From the NCBI GenBank assembly GCA_051004675.1, contig JBPCKC010000102.1, forward strand, positions 1 through 6,164: a stretch of DNA of 6,164 nucleotides, read 5' to 3'. Below, one piece after another: positions 1 to 5,982 of the stretch; the stretch's first letter is position 1; every line of letters begins with the position of its first letter. Made by a program: the position numbers and the translations under genes. The notes under the pieces were generated by a model, which saw only the letters and a program-made list of their open reading frames with translations, ran no database searches and had not been told where the DNA came from. The DNA is from JBDTSW01 sp051004675. Lineage in GTDB: Bacteria; Actinomycetota; Thermoleophilia; Solirubrobacterales; 70-9.

Positions 1-96
1 CCGTATGCGGCATACGACCCCGCGACCGGGCCCTACTCGTGGGAGCGCGTCGCCGCGCAGCACCTCGCCCTCTACCGACGGCTCGCGGGGCGATGA
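1..96 (+). CDS. C-terminal tail of a glycosyltransferase (probably GT4 family), 5' end outside window
   Basis: The frame is open from base 1 and gives 31 residues before the TGA at 94-96. The tail contains YSWERVAAQHLALYRRLAG, which resembles the usual last helix of GT4/GT-B glycosyltransferases (a 'SWE.vA..hl.lYr.l' pattern ending close to the C-terminus). In that family this helix folds back across the N-terminal Rossmann domain; the sugar-nucleotide binding part would lie upstream and is not visible. The stop overlaps the start of the next glycosyltransferase (ATGATG at 93-98), which supports a real gene end and translational coupling. Donor and acceptor sugars cannot be deduced. The family call rests on one short motif plus the neighbouring polysaccharide genes. 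Confidence 0.72.
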   Translation, partial: PYAAYDPATGPYSWERVAAQHLALYRRLAGR

Positions 97-1226
97 TGGC
101 CGCCGCCGAGATCGCCTTCTGGGCCAGCGTGGGACTGCTCGTCTACACGCACGCCGGGTATCCGCTCCTCCTGGCGGCGCTCACCGCCCTGCGCCGTGGC
201 GGCCACGCACCGGACGCCGGCGCCGCGCTCCCCACGGTCACGCTCACCGTCGCCGCCCACGATGAGGAGGACTCGATCGGCGGCTGGGTGGCGAACGCCC
301 TCGCACTCGAGTATCCCCGCGATCTGCTCCGCGTCGTGGTCGCGTGCGACGGCTGCAACGACGACACGGCGGCGCGGGCGCAAGAGGCCGGGGCCGACCA
401 CGTCGTTGAGCTCGATCGCCGCGGCAAGGTCGCCGCGCTGAACGCCGTAGCCGCCGCCTCGGGCTCGCAGGTCCTCGCCTTCGCCGACGCCAACTCGCGC
501 TGGGAGCCCGACGCGCTGCGCCGCCTCGTCGCTCGGCTCGCCGACCCTGGCGTCGGCTACGTCTGCGGGCGGGTCACGTTTACGGCTCCCGGCGGCTCGA
601 CGAACCAGGAGGGCCTCTACTGGCGCTACGAGATGGCCGTGCGCGCGATGGAGTCCCGGCTGGCGGGCATCACCGCGGGCAACGGGGCGATCAACGCCGT
701 GCGGGCCGACGCCTACATCGCCCTCGATCCCGGTCGCGGCCAGGACATCTCGTTCCCCTTCGAGCTGGCCAAGCGCGGCCTGCGCGCGGTCTACGAGCCC
801 GCGGCCAGGGCCGGCGAGCCGATGGCTCCCACGATTGAGGGCGAGTTTCGCCGCAAGCGCCGGATGATGGCCGGCGCCTGGAACACCATCGTGAACACAT
901 CCATGCTCTCCCCGCGTGGCTACTCCCCCCTCTACGCCGTGGAGATCTACTCCCATCGGCTGCTTCGCTACGCGACCCCCATCCTCCACGTCGTCGCGCT
1001 TGCGACAAACCTCGCGCTGCTCGGCGAGGGCGGCCCCTACCCCGCCACCCTGATCGCGCAAGGCGTGCTGGCGGCGGCGGCGCTCCTCGGCCGTGTCGTG
1101 CCCCTCGCCCCCCTGCTGGTTGCGCGCTACTACGCCGCCGTCACGATCGCCAGCGCGGCCGGGCTTTGGGACCTGCTCCGACACGGCGTGCCCAAGACCT
1201 GGGAGAGCGTGGAGGGGACCCGATGA
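93..1226 (+). CDS. Membrane-bound family 2 glycosyltransferase
   Basis: A GT-A fold glycosyltransferase of about 377 residues, expected to transfer a sugar from a nucleotide donor to a lipid-linked or growing glycan at the inner face of the membrane. A hydrophobic N-terminal segment (about residues 5-31) is followed by the GT2 core: VTLTVAAHDEE (49-60), CDGCND (85-90, the usual 'sDgS.D' region), GKVAALN (111-117), and ADAN (131-134) as the DxD-type metal site. QDISFPFELAKRG (217-229) carries the likely catalytic Asp218, and a basic RRKRRMMAG stretch (253-261) occupies the Q/RxxRW region of processive enzymes. Two hydrophobic segments follow (about 294-312 and 318-352). The start is ATG 93 or ATG 96, overlapping the upstream stop; an upstream ATG at 39 would extend into the previous gene and adds an unconvincing Arg/Pro-rich tail. 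The TGA overlaps the next ATG. Related proteins make exopolysaccharide, but the product is unknown. Confidence 0.9.
   Translation: MMAAAEIAFWASVGLLVYTHAGYPLLLAALTALRRGGHAPDAGAALPTVTLTVAAHDEEDSIGGWVANALALEYPRDLLRVVVACDGCNDDTAARAQEAGADHVVELDRRGKVAALNAVAAASGSQVLAFADANSRWEPDALRRLVARLADPGVGYVCGRVTFTAPGGSTNQEGLYWRYEMAVRAMESRLAGITAGNGAINAVRADAYIALDPGRGQDISFPFELAKRGLRAVYEPAARAGEPMAPTIEGEFRRKRRMMAGAWNTIVNTSMLSPRGYSPLYAVEIYSHRLLRYATPILHVVALATNLALLGEGGPYPATLIAQGVLAAAALLGRVVPLAPLLVARYYAAVTIASAAGLWDLLRHGVPKTWESVEGTR
1211..1215 (+). promoter_or_regulatory. Shine-Dalgarno site of the sugar transferase gene
   Basis: GGAGG lies 7 bases before the ATG at 1223, inside the end of the preceding glycosyltransferase gene. 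It is the only textbook ribosome binding site I see ahead of a gene in this window, and it decides the start at 1223 over the in-frame ATG at 1166. Confidence 0.75.
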
Positions 1227-1783
1227 GGCGCGCCGTGGACGCGCTCGCCGCGGCGCTGGGGCTCGTGGCGCTCGCGCCGGTCCTGCTGATCGCCGCGATC
1301 GCGATCAAGCTCGACTCGCGCGGCCCGGTGATCTACCGCCAGCGCCGCGCCGGACTCGGCGGAGCGCCGTTCGAACTGTGGAAGCTGCGAACGATGCACC
1401 CGGGCGCCGATCCGGTCGGCGTGGGCACGCCGGTGCTGGAGGGCGATTCCCGGGTGACCCGGGTGGGCTTCTTCCTGCGGCGCTTCTCCCTGGACGAGCT
1501 CCCCAACCTTGTCAACGTGGTGCGCGGCGACCTCGCCATCGTGGGCCCCCGCCCGACCCTGGAGGCTCAGGTCGCCGAGTACACGCCGCACCAGCGGCGG
1601 CGGCTGGAGGTTCGTCCCGGCATCACCGGATGGGCGCAGGTGAACGGTCGCGCCGGAATCCCCTGGGACAAGCGGATCGAGCTGGATGTCTGGTACGTGG
1701 ACAACCGCTCGGCCCTCCTCGACCTGCGGATTCTCGCCCGGACCGCTCGGCTGCTGCTGACCGGCCGCGGGCTGTACGGATAG
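1223..1783 (+). CDS. Polyprenyl-phosphate phosphoglycosyl transferase (bacterial sugar transferase, PglC/WcaJ type)
   Basis: This 186-residue protein matches the short monotopic phosphoglycosyl transferases (bacterial sugar transferase family, PF02397). They move a sugar-1-phosphate from a UDP-sugar to undecaprenyl phosphate at the cytoplasmic membrane face, the first committed step of a lipid-linked glycan. An N-terminal hydrophobic segment (about 5-29) with Pro19 in the middle fits the re-entrant membrane helix. Family motifs follow in order: KLRTM (54-58), SLDELPN with the Asp91-Glu92 catalytic pair (89-95), GDLAIVGPRP (102-111), PGITGWAQVNGR (132-143) and ELDVWYV (153-159). Its length is that of PglC-like core enzymes; the extra membrane domain of WcaJ/WbaP is absent. 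The ATG overlaps the upstream TGA by 4 bases. Which sugar is used cannot be read from the sequence. Confidence 0.95.
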   Translation: MRRAVDALAAALGLVALAPVLLIAAIAIKLDSRGPVIYRQRRAGLGGAPFELWKLRTMHPGADPVGVGTPVLEGDSRVTRVGFFLRRFSLDELPNLVNVVRGDLAIVGPRPTLEAQVAEYTPHQRRRLEVRPGITGWAQVNGRAGIPWDKRIELDVWYVDNRSALLDLRILARTARLLLTGRGLYG

Positions 1784-1795
1784 CCTCAGCGCTGA
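1781..1795 (+). promoter_or_regulatory. Possible -10 hexamer and adjoining 10-base palindrome before the GNAT gene
   Basis: The 18 bases between the sugar transferase stop and the GNAT start hold TAGCCT (1781-1786, a TANNNT hexamer that includes the stop codon) and the perfect palindrome TCAGCGCTGA (1786-1795), followed by the AT-rich TTTAAG. There is no Shine-Dalgarno site. The palindrome has no loop and no T-run after it, so a terminator is unlikely; an operator next to an internal promoter is possible. A 10-base palindrome can also occur by chance. Confidence 0.25.
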
Positions 1796-1801
1796 TTTAA
1801 G

Positions 1802-2338
1802 ATGCCCGCCACCGTTGCCCTCCGCGATTTCCGCCCGGACGACGCGCCGGCCGTCCAGCGCTGGTTCAACGACCCCGAGGTGACCGCTGATCTCGTCGGC
1901 TCGCGCGAGGGCTTCGCTGTGGAGGCGGCGCAGGGCTGGGTGGAGCGGGCGATGGACACCTCGCGCGACCGCAAGTGGGCGATCACGATCGACGGGTCCG
2001 ACGAAGCGGTGGGGTTCGTCGCGCTGTTCGGCCTCGACCGCGACGTCGGCCCCGAGCTGGCCGTGCTGGTGGGCGAGCCGTCGGCCTGGGGACAGGGCGT
2101 CGCGCGCTCCGCCGAGCGGGCCGCGTGCGAGTACGCATTCGAGGAGCTCGGCGCGCACCGCATCCACGCTGAGATCCCGGCCACCAACGAGGCCGCTCAG
2201 AAGGTCGTGACGTCGCTGGGCTTTCGCCAGGAGGGCCTTTTGAAGCAGGCGATCGTGCGCGGTGACGAGCGGATCGACAACCAGATCTGGGGCCTTCTGC
2301 CCGAGGACTTCCGCGATCCCGCCGACGGTGCGGGCTGA
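1802..2338 (+). CDS. GNAT family N-acetyltransferase, RimJ/RimL type
   Basis: A 178-residue acetyl-CoA dependent acyltransferase of the GNAT fold, closest in pattern to the RimJ/RimL group (Acetyltransf_3). The N-terminus LRDFRPDDAPAVQRWFNDPEV (7-27) is typical of that group. The acetyl-CoA loop is WGQGVAR (96-102), an 'R/Q-x-x-G-x-G/A' variant preceded by the beta-4 strand ELAVLVGEPS (85-94). N129, the LGF at 139-141 and EG at 144-145 form the usual C-terminal 'N..A......lGF..EG' signature. RimJ/RimL acetylate ribosomal protein N-termini, but relatives such as PseH acetylate UDP-4-amino sugars, and the position directly behind a phosphoglycosyl transferase makes a sugar or glycan substrate more likely (inference). 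It starts 18 bases after the previous stop, has no Shine-Dalgarno site, and its 3' end overlaps the next gene. Confidence 0.88.
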   Translation: MPATVALRDFRPDDAPAVQRWFNDPEVTADLVGSREGFAVEAAQGWVERAMDTSRDRKWAITIDGSDEAVGFVALFGLDRDVGPELAVLVGEPSAWGQGVARSAERAACEYAFEELGAHRIHAEIPATNEAAQKVVTSLGFRQEGLLKQAIVRGDERIDNQIWGLLPEDFRDPADGAG

Positions 2339-3242
2339 GCTTCACGCCGACGGCGGGGCGGCCGCGGCGACGGGCGAGTTCTTCCGCGCAGGCGAGTTCC
2401 TGCGGGCGGAGAAGATCACCCACACGCTCGAGGCCGGACCGCTTCTCCTGCCGGTCCTGGTGCGCGAGATACCCGGAGCGCCAGGCGCGCTCGACGCGAT
2501 CTCACCGTACGGCTACCCGGGCGCCACGATGGCCGGGGCGAGCGTCGAGGCGGGCAGCGTCGACTGGGAGGCGACGGGCCTCGTCTCGCTGTTCGTGCGC
2601 GACCGCATCCGCGCCGAGCCCGCCTTCGCGGGGGGCACCGAGCGCTCGCCCGTGCAGGTCCACGACCCGTCCATCGAACGTTCGATCCGTCCCCGGCTGC
2701 TCGAGCAGGTGCGAAGCAACGAGCGCGGCGGCTGGACGGTGACGCTCTCCCCGGGGCCCGAATCGACCGAGTCGGATCGTGGCGCCTTTCACTCCCTCTA
2801 CACGCAGACCATGCACCGGACGGGCGCGGGCGAGCGCTACCTCTTCGCGCCCGAGTACTTCGACGGCATCCTCGGCTTCGAGCGCTCCTGGTTGCTGACC
2901 GCGGCCGCCGGGGGCACGCCCGGCGCCGGCGCGATCGCCGCCGTCTCCGACGGGGTCCTCCACTACTACCTCGGCGGCAGCGCCGATTCGGCGCTCGACG
3001 CCTCGCCGTTCAAGAACGTGGTCGTGGCGATGCTGGACCTCGCCGACGAGCTGGGCCTGCCGCTCAACCTCGGGGGCGGGCTCATCCCCGGCGACGGCCT
3101 GGAGCGCTTCAAGCGCGGGTTCGCCAACGCAGAGGCGCCGTTCGTCACTCACGAGATCGTCTGCGACCGCGCGGAGTACGCCCGCCTCGCCGCGGGCCGC
3201 GACGAGGTCGGCGCCTTCTTCCCGGCCTACCGGGCGCCCTGA
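2328..3242 (+). CDS. FemAB-like / Acetyltransf_6 family acyltransferase (GNAT fold)
   Basis: About 304 residues, with the pattern of FemAB-like proteins and the BioF2-like Acetyltransf_6 family (PF13480). Visible landmarks are EFLRAEKITHTL (23-34), SPYGYPG (59-65), FHSLYTQTMHRTGA (154-167) with the family's 'lY..tm.R.gA' element, YLFAPEYFDGIL (171-182), YYLGGSAD (213-220), and LNLGGGLIPGDGLERFKRGF (246-265) near the end. FemAB proteins add amino acids from aminoacyl-tRNA to peptidoglycan; Acetyltransf_6 relatives in polysaccharide and exosortase loci have unproven acyl transfer roles. GTG 2328 is preferred: it overlaps the preceding gene by only 11 bases and is the last reasonable start before the conserved region, whereas ATG 2262 would add 22 residues read out of frame through the GNAT gene. 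No clear ribosome binding site is near the GTG, so coupling to the GNAT gene is likely. Confidence 0.8.
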   Translation: MRAELHADGGAAAATGEFFRAGEFLRAEKITHTLEAGPLLLPVLVREIPGAPGALDAISPYGYPGATMAGASVEAGSVDWEATGLVSLFVRDRIRAEPAFAGGTERSPVQVHDPSIERSIRPRLLEQVRSNERGGWTVTLSPGPESTESDRGAFHSLYTQTMHRTGAGERYLFAPEYFDGILGFERSWLLTAAAGGTPGAGAIAAVSDGVLHYYLGGSADSALDASPFKNVVVAMLDLADELGLPLNLGGGLIPGDGLERFKRGFANAEAPFVTHEIVCDRAEYARLAAGRDEVGAFFPAYRAP

Positions 3243-3245
3243 CCC

Positions 3246-4010
3246 TCAGCCGGTGACGAGCGGGACGTCCTCCGGGCCCTGGCCCCGGTAGATGTCGCGG
3301 AAGTCGCGGATCACGTCGAGCGTGGGGGCGCCCTCGTAGGTCTCACAGCCGATCAGCTGCGTCCACGCGGTCGCGGCGACCTCATACGGCATCTCCTCGT
3401 TGGGGAAGAAAAGGACGCCCGCGGAATCCTCGTCGAAGACGCCCTTGACCTCCAGCTGCTCGTCCTCGGAGAGGTCGGGCGAGTACTGGATGCTGACGCG
3501 GCCATGCTCGAGGGAGTGGAGGGTGAAGGGCTCGCCGGGGTTCTCCGCGTAGGCGCCGTCGGCCTGCTGCTCGGGGTTGTGGTCGCCCGACGTGGCCGGG
3601 CTCGTCCCGTACGCGGGCTCCTTTGCGCCGGGTTCGAGGTGGGTGCTGCCTTCGTCGCGCAGGTCGAGCTGAAGCTCGCAGCCCGCCTCCTCGGCCGCGG
3701 TCTCGAGATCGCCCTCGGCGAGGGCCGGGGGCGGCGTCCCCTCGCGGTCGTCGGCCGGGGCCTCGTTGACGCTGCCGCTCTGCGCCTGGATGTGCGCGTT
3801 CTCCGGGAAGTCGCCGCTGTCGTCGGTCTCACCGCTGCCGCCTCCCCCGCCCGTGAGGACGATCACCAGCCCGACCACGACCGCCAGGGTCAGGGCCCCG
3901 GCGACGAGATAGCCGGCCATCAGCCGGCGGCGCTCGGCGCTCGACTCGCGCCGCTCGGCTGCCAGCCGCTCGGCGCGGCGGCGTTCCTGCTCCTCCTTGC
4001 GAGATGACAT
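3246..4010 (-). CDS. DUF3105 domain single-pass membrane protein
   Basis: A 254-residue protein of unknown function. Residues 1-30 are highly charged (Arg/Glu-rich, likely helical and cytoplasmic), residues about 31-53 form one hydrophobic membrane helix, then a Gly/Ser/Asp-rich linker leads to an extracytoplasmic domain from about residue 105. That domain carries the DUF3105 (PF11303) signatures: THLEPG (123-128), YGTSPATSGDHNP (134-146), TLHSLEHGRVSIQY (163-176) and a C-terminal TAWTQLIGC (214-222). Conserved-looking His124, His144, His165 and His169 could bind a metal, and Cys111 with Cys222 could form a disulfide; both are inference. It starts 52 bases after the hydrolase stop, so it may share that transcript, but a TAGCCT hexamer 9 bases before its ATG could be its own promoter. 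Its stop lies 3 bases from the convergent acyltransferase stop. Confidence 0.9.
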   Translation of the reverse strand: MSSRKEEQERRRAERLAAERRESSAERRRLMAGYLVAGALTLAVVVGLVIVLTGGGGGSGETDDSGDFPENAHIQAQSGSVNEAPADDREGTPPPALAEGDLETAAEEAGCELQLDLRDEGSTHLEPGAKEPAYGTSPATSGDHNPEQQADGAYAENPGEPFTLHSLEHGRVSIQYSPDLSEDEQLEVKGVFDEDSAGVLFFPNEEMPYEVAATAWTQLIGCETYEGAPTLDVIRDFRDIYRGQGPEDVPLVTG

Positions 4011-4019
4011 CGGTCGGTG

Positions 4020-4049
4020 AGGCTAGAGGATCGGCTGAAGGCTGAGTGA
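4020..4049 (-). promoter_or_regulatory. Possible promoter of the DUF3105 gene
   Basis: On the minus strand TAGCCT (4025-4020) fits the TANNNT -10 pattern and ends 9 bases before the ATG. A weak -35-like TTCACT (4049-4044; 4 of 6 bases match TTGACA) lies 18 bases further up. No Shine-Dalgarno site sits between them and the ATG, so a transcript from here would be leaderless or nearly so. Found by eye in GC-rich sequence; chance is possible. Confidence 0.35.
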
Positions 4050-4062
4050 ATCGCGCAGCGGC

Positions 4063-4899
4063 TCAGGCGGCCGCGGCCCGCCGGGCGGGCTCGGCCGGCG
4101 TGTGGACGCTTTTCAGGAAGTCCGAGAGCTCATCGTCCAGGCGCCCCGGGTTGAGCCGCCACTCGAGGATCGAGTTCGCGTCCACCAGGCGGGCGCCGGT
4201 CATCTCCTCGGCGACCATGTCGGCGTCCGAGAAAGGGTGGAGCGGGTCGGAGGGATGCCCGATGACGAGCGCCGGCATGCGCAGGCGCTGGCGCTCCTCG
4301 CGCGGCGGGGCCGTTCGCCCGAACAGGATGCCCTCCAGCACGGCGCGCGAGGGCGCCGGGTCCTGGCGAACCCAGTCGAGCCCCATGTCCACGAGGCCGA
4401 CCGTGCGGGGGATGCGCCGCGCGCCGGCCGCCAGGACCCGCAGGACGGGCTCGCCGATCCGCAGCGCCAGCAGCATCGGGGTGAAGATCATCGCGGCGCC
4501 GAGGAGCGCGTTGTCCAGCACGGGCATCTCGATGAACAGGCCGCCGGCCCGCTCGGGGTGCCGAGCGGCGAACTCCAGTCCCACGTTCGCCCCCAGCGAG
4601 GTGCCGCCCACCACCGGAGCCTCCAGCTTGAGGTGGTCGAGCAGCCCCAGCACCTGCTCGGCGAAGGCGGTCATGTTGTACAGGCGCGGGTCGACCGGGC
4701 GATCCGAGCGCCCGTGGCCCAGGAGGTCGACGGTGACGACCCGGTTGCCACGCGCCGCCAGCTCAGGCGCCAACCGCTCGTACATGCGCCGGTTCATCAA
4801 CAGGCCGTGGACGAGCACGATCACGTTCTCGCCCTCGCCGTAGACGTCGTAGGTCATGCGGTGGCCGGCGTGTCTGAAGGAGCCCTCGAGCGGTGCCAT
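4063..4899 (-). CDS. Alpha/beta hydrolase fold protein
   Basis: A 278-residue soluble alpha/beta hydrolase without a signal peptide. Strand beta-3 and the oxyanion turn are NVIVLVHGLLMN (25-36). VVTVDLLGHGRSDRP (54-68) is the family's 'D..GhG.Sd.p' element. The nucleophile elbow is GGTSLGA (98-104) with Ser101. The acid is probably Asp218 in IGHPSDPLHP (213-222), and a cap region rich in Leu/Met lies about 125-205. The family normally has a catalytic His about 25-30 residues after the acid; here that place reads ANSILEWRLNP (241-251) with no His, which is odd. Substrate is unknown (esterase, lactonase, haloperoxidase-like or a non-enzymatic member are all open). ATG 4899 lies 10 bases after the metF stop and has no Shine-Dalgarno site. 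The residues after about 268 form a low-complexity Arg/Ala tail. Confidence 0.88.
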   Translation of the reverse strand: MAPLEGSFRHAGHRMTYDVYGEGENVIVLVHGLLMNRRMYERLAPELAARGNRVVTVDLLGHGRSDRPVDPRLYNMTAFAEQVLGLLDHLKLEAPVVGGTSLGANVGLEFAARHPERAGGLFIEMPVLDNALLGAAMIFTPMLLALRIGEPVLRVLAAGARRIPRTVGLVDMGLDWVRQDPAPSRAVLEGILFGRTAPPREERQRLRMPALVIGHPSDPLHPFSDADMVAEEMTGARLVDANSILEWRLNPGRLDDELSDFLKSVHTPAEPARRAAAA

Positions 4900-4906
4900 G
4901 ACGAGG

Positions 4907-4912
4907 ATTCTA
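4907..4912 (-). promoter_or_regulatory. Possible -10 hexamer giving a leaderless hydrolase transcript
   Basis: On the minus strand TAGAAT (TANNNT pattern, using the metF stop codon) is followed by 7 bases and then the ATG at 4899. This is close to the spacing expected when transcription starts on the start codon itself. No -35 match is visible and there is no Shine-Dalgarno site. Coupled translation from metF is the alternative. Confidence 0.35.
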
Positions 4913-5815
4913 GGAAGCCGCGGCCGCCGCCCGCGCGCGCTCCCACGGGCGCGAGGCGCGCAGGGCGCTCAACACGGCCCGAACGCCCGGCGCGCGGTTG
5001 AGCGCGTAGAAGTGGATGCCGGGGGCGCCTCCGGCCAGCAGCTCGTCGCACTGGCGGGCGGCGAAGGCGACGCCGAGCATCGCCTCGGCGTCAACGTCGC
5101 CGCCCAGCGCCCGCATCGCGTCGTCGAGCTCACGAGGGATCGAGGCGTCGCAGAGGTTGCAGATGCGCGCCACCTGGCCGTAGGAGGCGATGGGGATCAC
5201 GCCGGGGATGATCGGCACGTCGATCCCGCGTTCGCGCGCGGCCGCAACGAAGTCCCAGTAGACGCGGTTATCGAAGAAGAGCTGGGTGATCAGGAAGGTG
5301 GCGCCGGCCTCGACCTTCGTCTTCAGGTAGGCGAGGTCGGCCTCCAGGCTTGTGGCCTCCGGGTGAACCTCGGGAAAGCATGCGCCCCCGACCGCGAAGT
5401 CGTGGCGCCCGCGGATAAAGCCGGTCAGATCGGCGGCGCTCGCCAGCCCGCCGTCGGGCTGGGCGAAGCCCTCCTCTCCGCGCGGCGGGTCGCCGCGGAG
5501 AGCGAGCACGTTCTCGATGCCCGACTCCGCGAAGCGCTCCAGCAGCGACGCGAGGCCCTCGCGCGTCTCGCCCACGCAACTCAGGTGGGCCATGACCTCG
5601 ATGCCGTGCTCGGCGCGGATGCGGTTCGCGATCTCGACCGTGCCGTCCCGGTTGGCGCCGCCCGCGCCGTAGGTCACCGAGACGTAGTCGGGCGCGAGCG
5701 GCTTCAGCGCCTCCACCGTCTCGAAGAGCGCGGCGACCCCCTCCTCGGTCTTCGGGGGAAAGAACTCGAAGGAGAAGACCGGCTGGTCTCCGCGCAGCAG
5801 CTCGTCGACTCGCAT
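4910..5815 (-). CDS. metF: 5,10-methylenetetrahydrofolate reductase
   Basis: This 301-residue flavoprotein reduces 5,10-methylene-THF to 5-methyl-THF with NAD(P)H and FAD, supplying the methyl group for methionine synthesis in the cytoplasm. It is close to full length for bacterial MetF (E. coli 296). Family motifs run in order: FSFEFFPPK (14-22) with the catalytic Glu17, VSVTYGAGG (45-53), MAHLSC (75-80), ALRGDPP (105-111) with Asp109 near the flavin, TFLITQLFFD (173-182) with Gln178, PIIPGVIPI (201-209), and HFYALNR (268-274) at the end of the TIM barrel. No C-terminal regulatory domain is present, as usual in bacteria. The ATG shares one base with the stop of an upstream gene (TGATG at 5817-5813), which fixes the start and implies coupling. 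The terminal residues are an Arg/Ala-rich tail. No methionine riboswitch is visible because coding sequence lies directly upstream. Confidence 0.97.
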   Translation of the reverse strand: MRVDELLRGDQPVFSFEFFPPKTEEGVAALFETVEALKPLAPDYVSVTYGAGGANRDGTVEIANRIRAEHGIEVMAHLSCVGETREGLASLLERFAESGIENVLALRGDPPRGEEGFAQPDGGLASAADLTGFIRGRHDFAVGGACFPEVHPEATSLEADLAYLKTKVEAGATFLITQLFFDNRVYWDFVAAARERGIDVPIIPGVIPIASYGQVARICNLCDASIPRELDDAMRALGGDVDAEAMLGVAFAARQCDELLAGGAPGIHFYALNRAPGVRAVLSALRASRPWERARAAAAAS

Positions 5816-5982
5816 CAGAAGATGATCCTAGAAAGCGCGAGCCGGGAGGCGGTGCCCCGGTCCGGTCCGACGCCCAGGCGTACCTCGCCGTCCTCGCAGG
5901 CGAGTGTGGCGCTGCGGCCGGGCTCGGCGAACTCCAGTTCCACCGGCGCTCGGGCGCCGGCCTCGACCCCCGCCTCGGGGGG
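5815..5982 (-). CDS. C-terminal fragment of an unrecognised gene upstream of metF
   Basis: Reading leftward from about 5982, an open frame gives about 55 residues ending ...LALSRIIF and a TGA at 5817-5815 that overlaps the metF ATG. The segment VELEFAEPGRSATLACEDGEVRLG, spanning about residues 8-31 of the fragment, looks like ordinary beta-rich protein rather than a shadow frame, and the TGATG junction is typical of a true operon neighbour. I do not recognise the family. The frame stays open further right to 6120, but beyond 5982 it crosses a run of 13 G and then reads the antisense of its own inverted copy, so nothing upstream should be trusted as its real N-terminus. The TAGGAT hexamer (5830-5825) 9 bases before metF falls inside this coding end. 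Confidence 0.5.
   Translation of the reverse strand, partial: PPEAGVEAGARAPVELEFAEPGRSATLACEDGEVRLGVGPDRGTASRLALSRIIF
5860..5982 (+). repeat. Left arm of a 123-base inverted repeat
   Basis: Bases 5860-5982 are the reverse complement of 6042-6164 at 122 of 123 positions. The single difference is A5930 against C6094 (expected T), which changes a Phe codon to a Ser codon in the coding sense. This arm overlaps the C-terminal coding end of the gene upstream of metF, so it is the one in natural context. Confidence 0.95.

Noticed and set aside
72..1184. 370-codon open frame on the minus strand across the GT2 gene
   Set aside because: It is antisense to a gene with clear GT2 motifs; the Arg/Gly/Val-rich product shows no recognisable domain and is typical of third-position GC bias.
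1130..2167. 345-codon minus-strand open frame over the sugar transferase and GNAT genes
   Set aside because: It spans two well-supported plus-strand genes and has no coherent protein features.
2502..3152. 216-codon minus-strand open frame opposite the FemAB-like gene
   Set aside because: Shadow of the plus-strand gene, which carries family motifs throughout.
4102..5001. 299-codon plus-strand open frame opposite the hydrolase
   Set aside because: It runs antisense to the hydrolase and into metF; composition is His/Arg/Gln-rich with no motifs.
5816..5982. SAM or cobalamin riboswitch ahead of metF
   Set aside because: The region reads as coding sequence with a stop overlapping the metF ATG, and I see no conserved riboswitch core.
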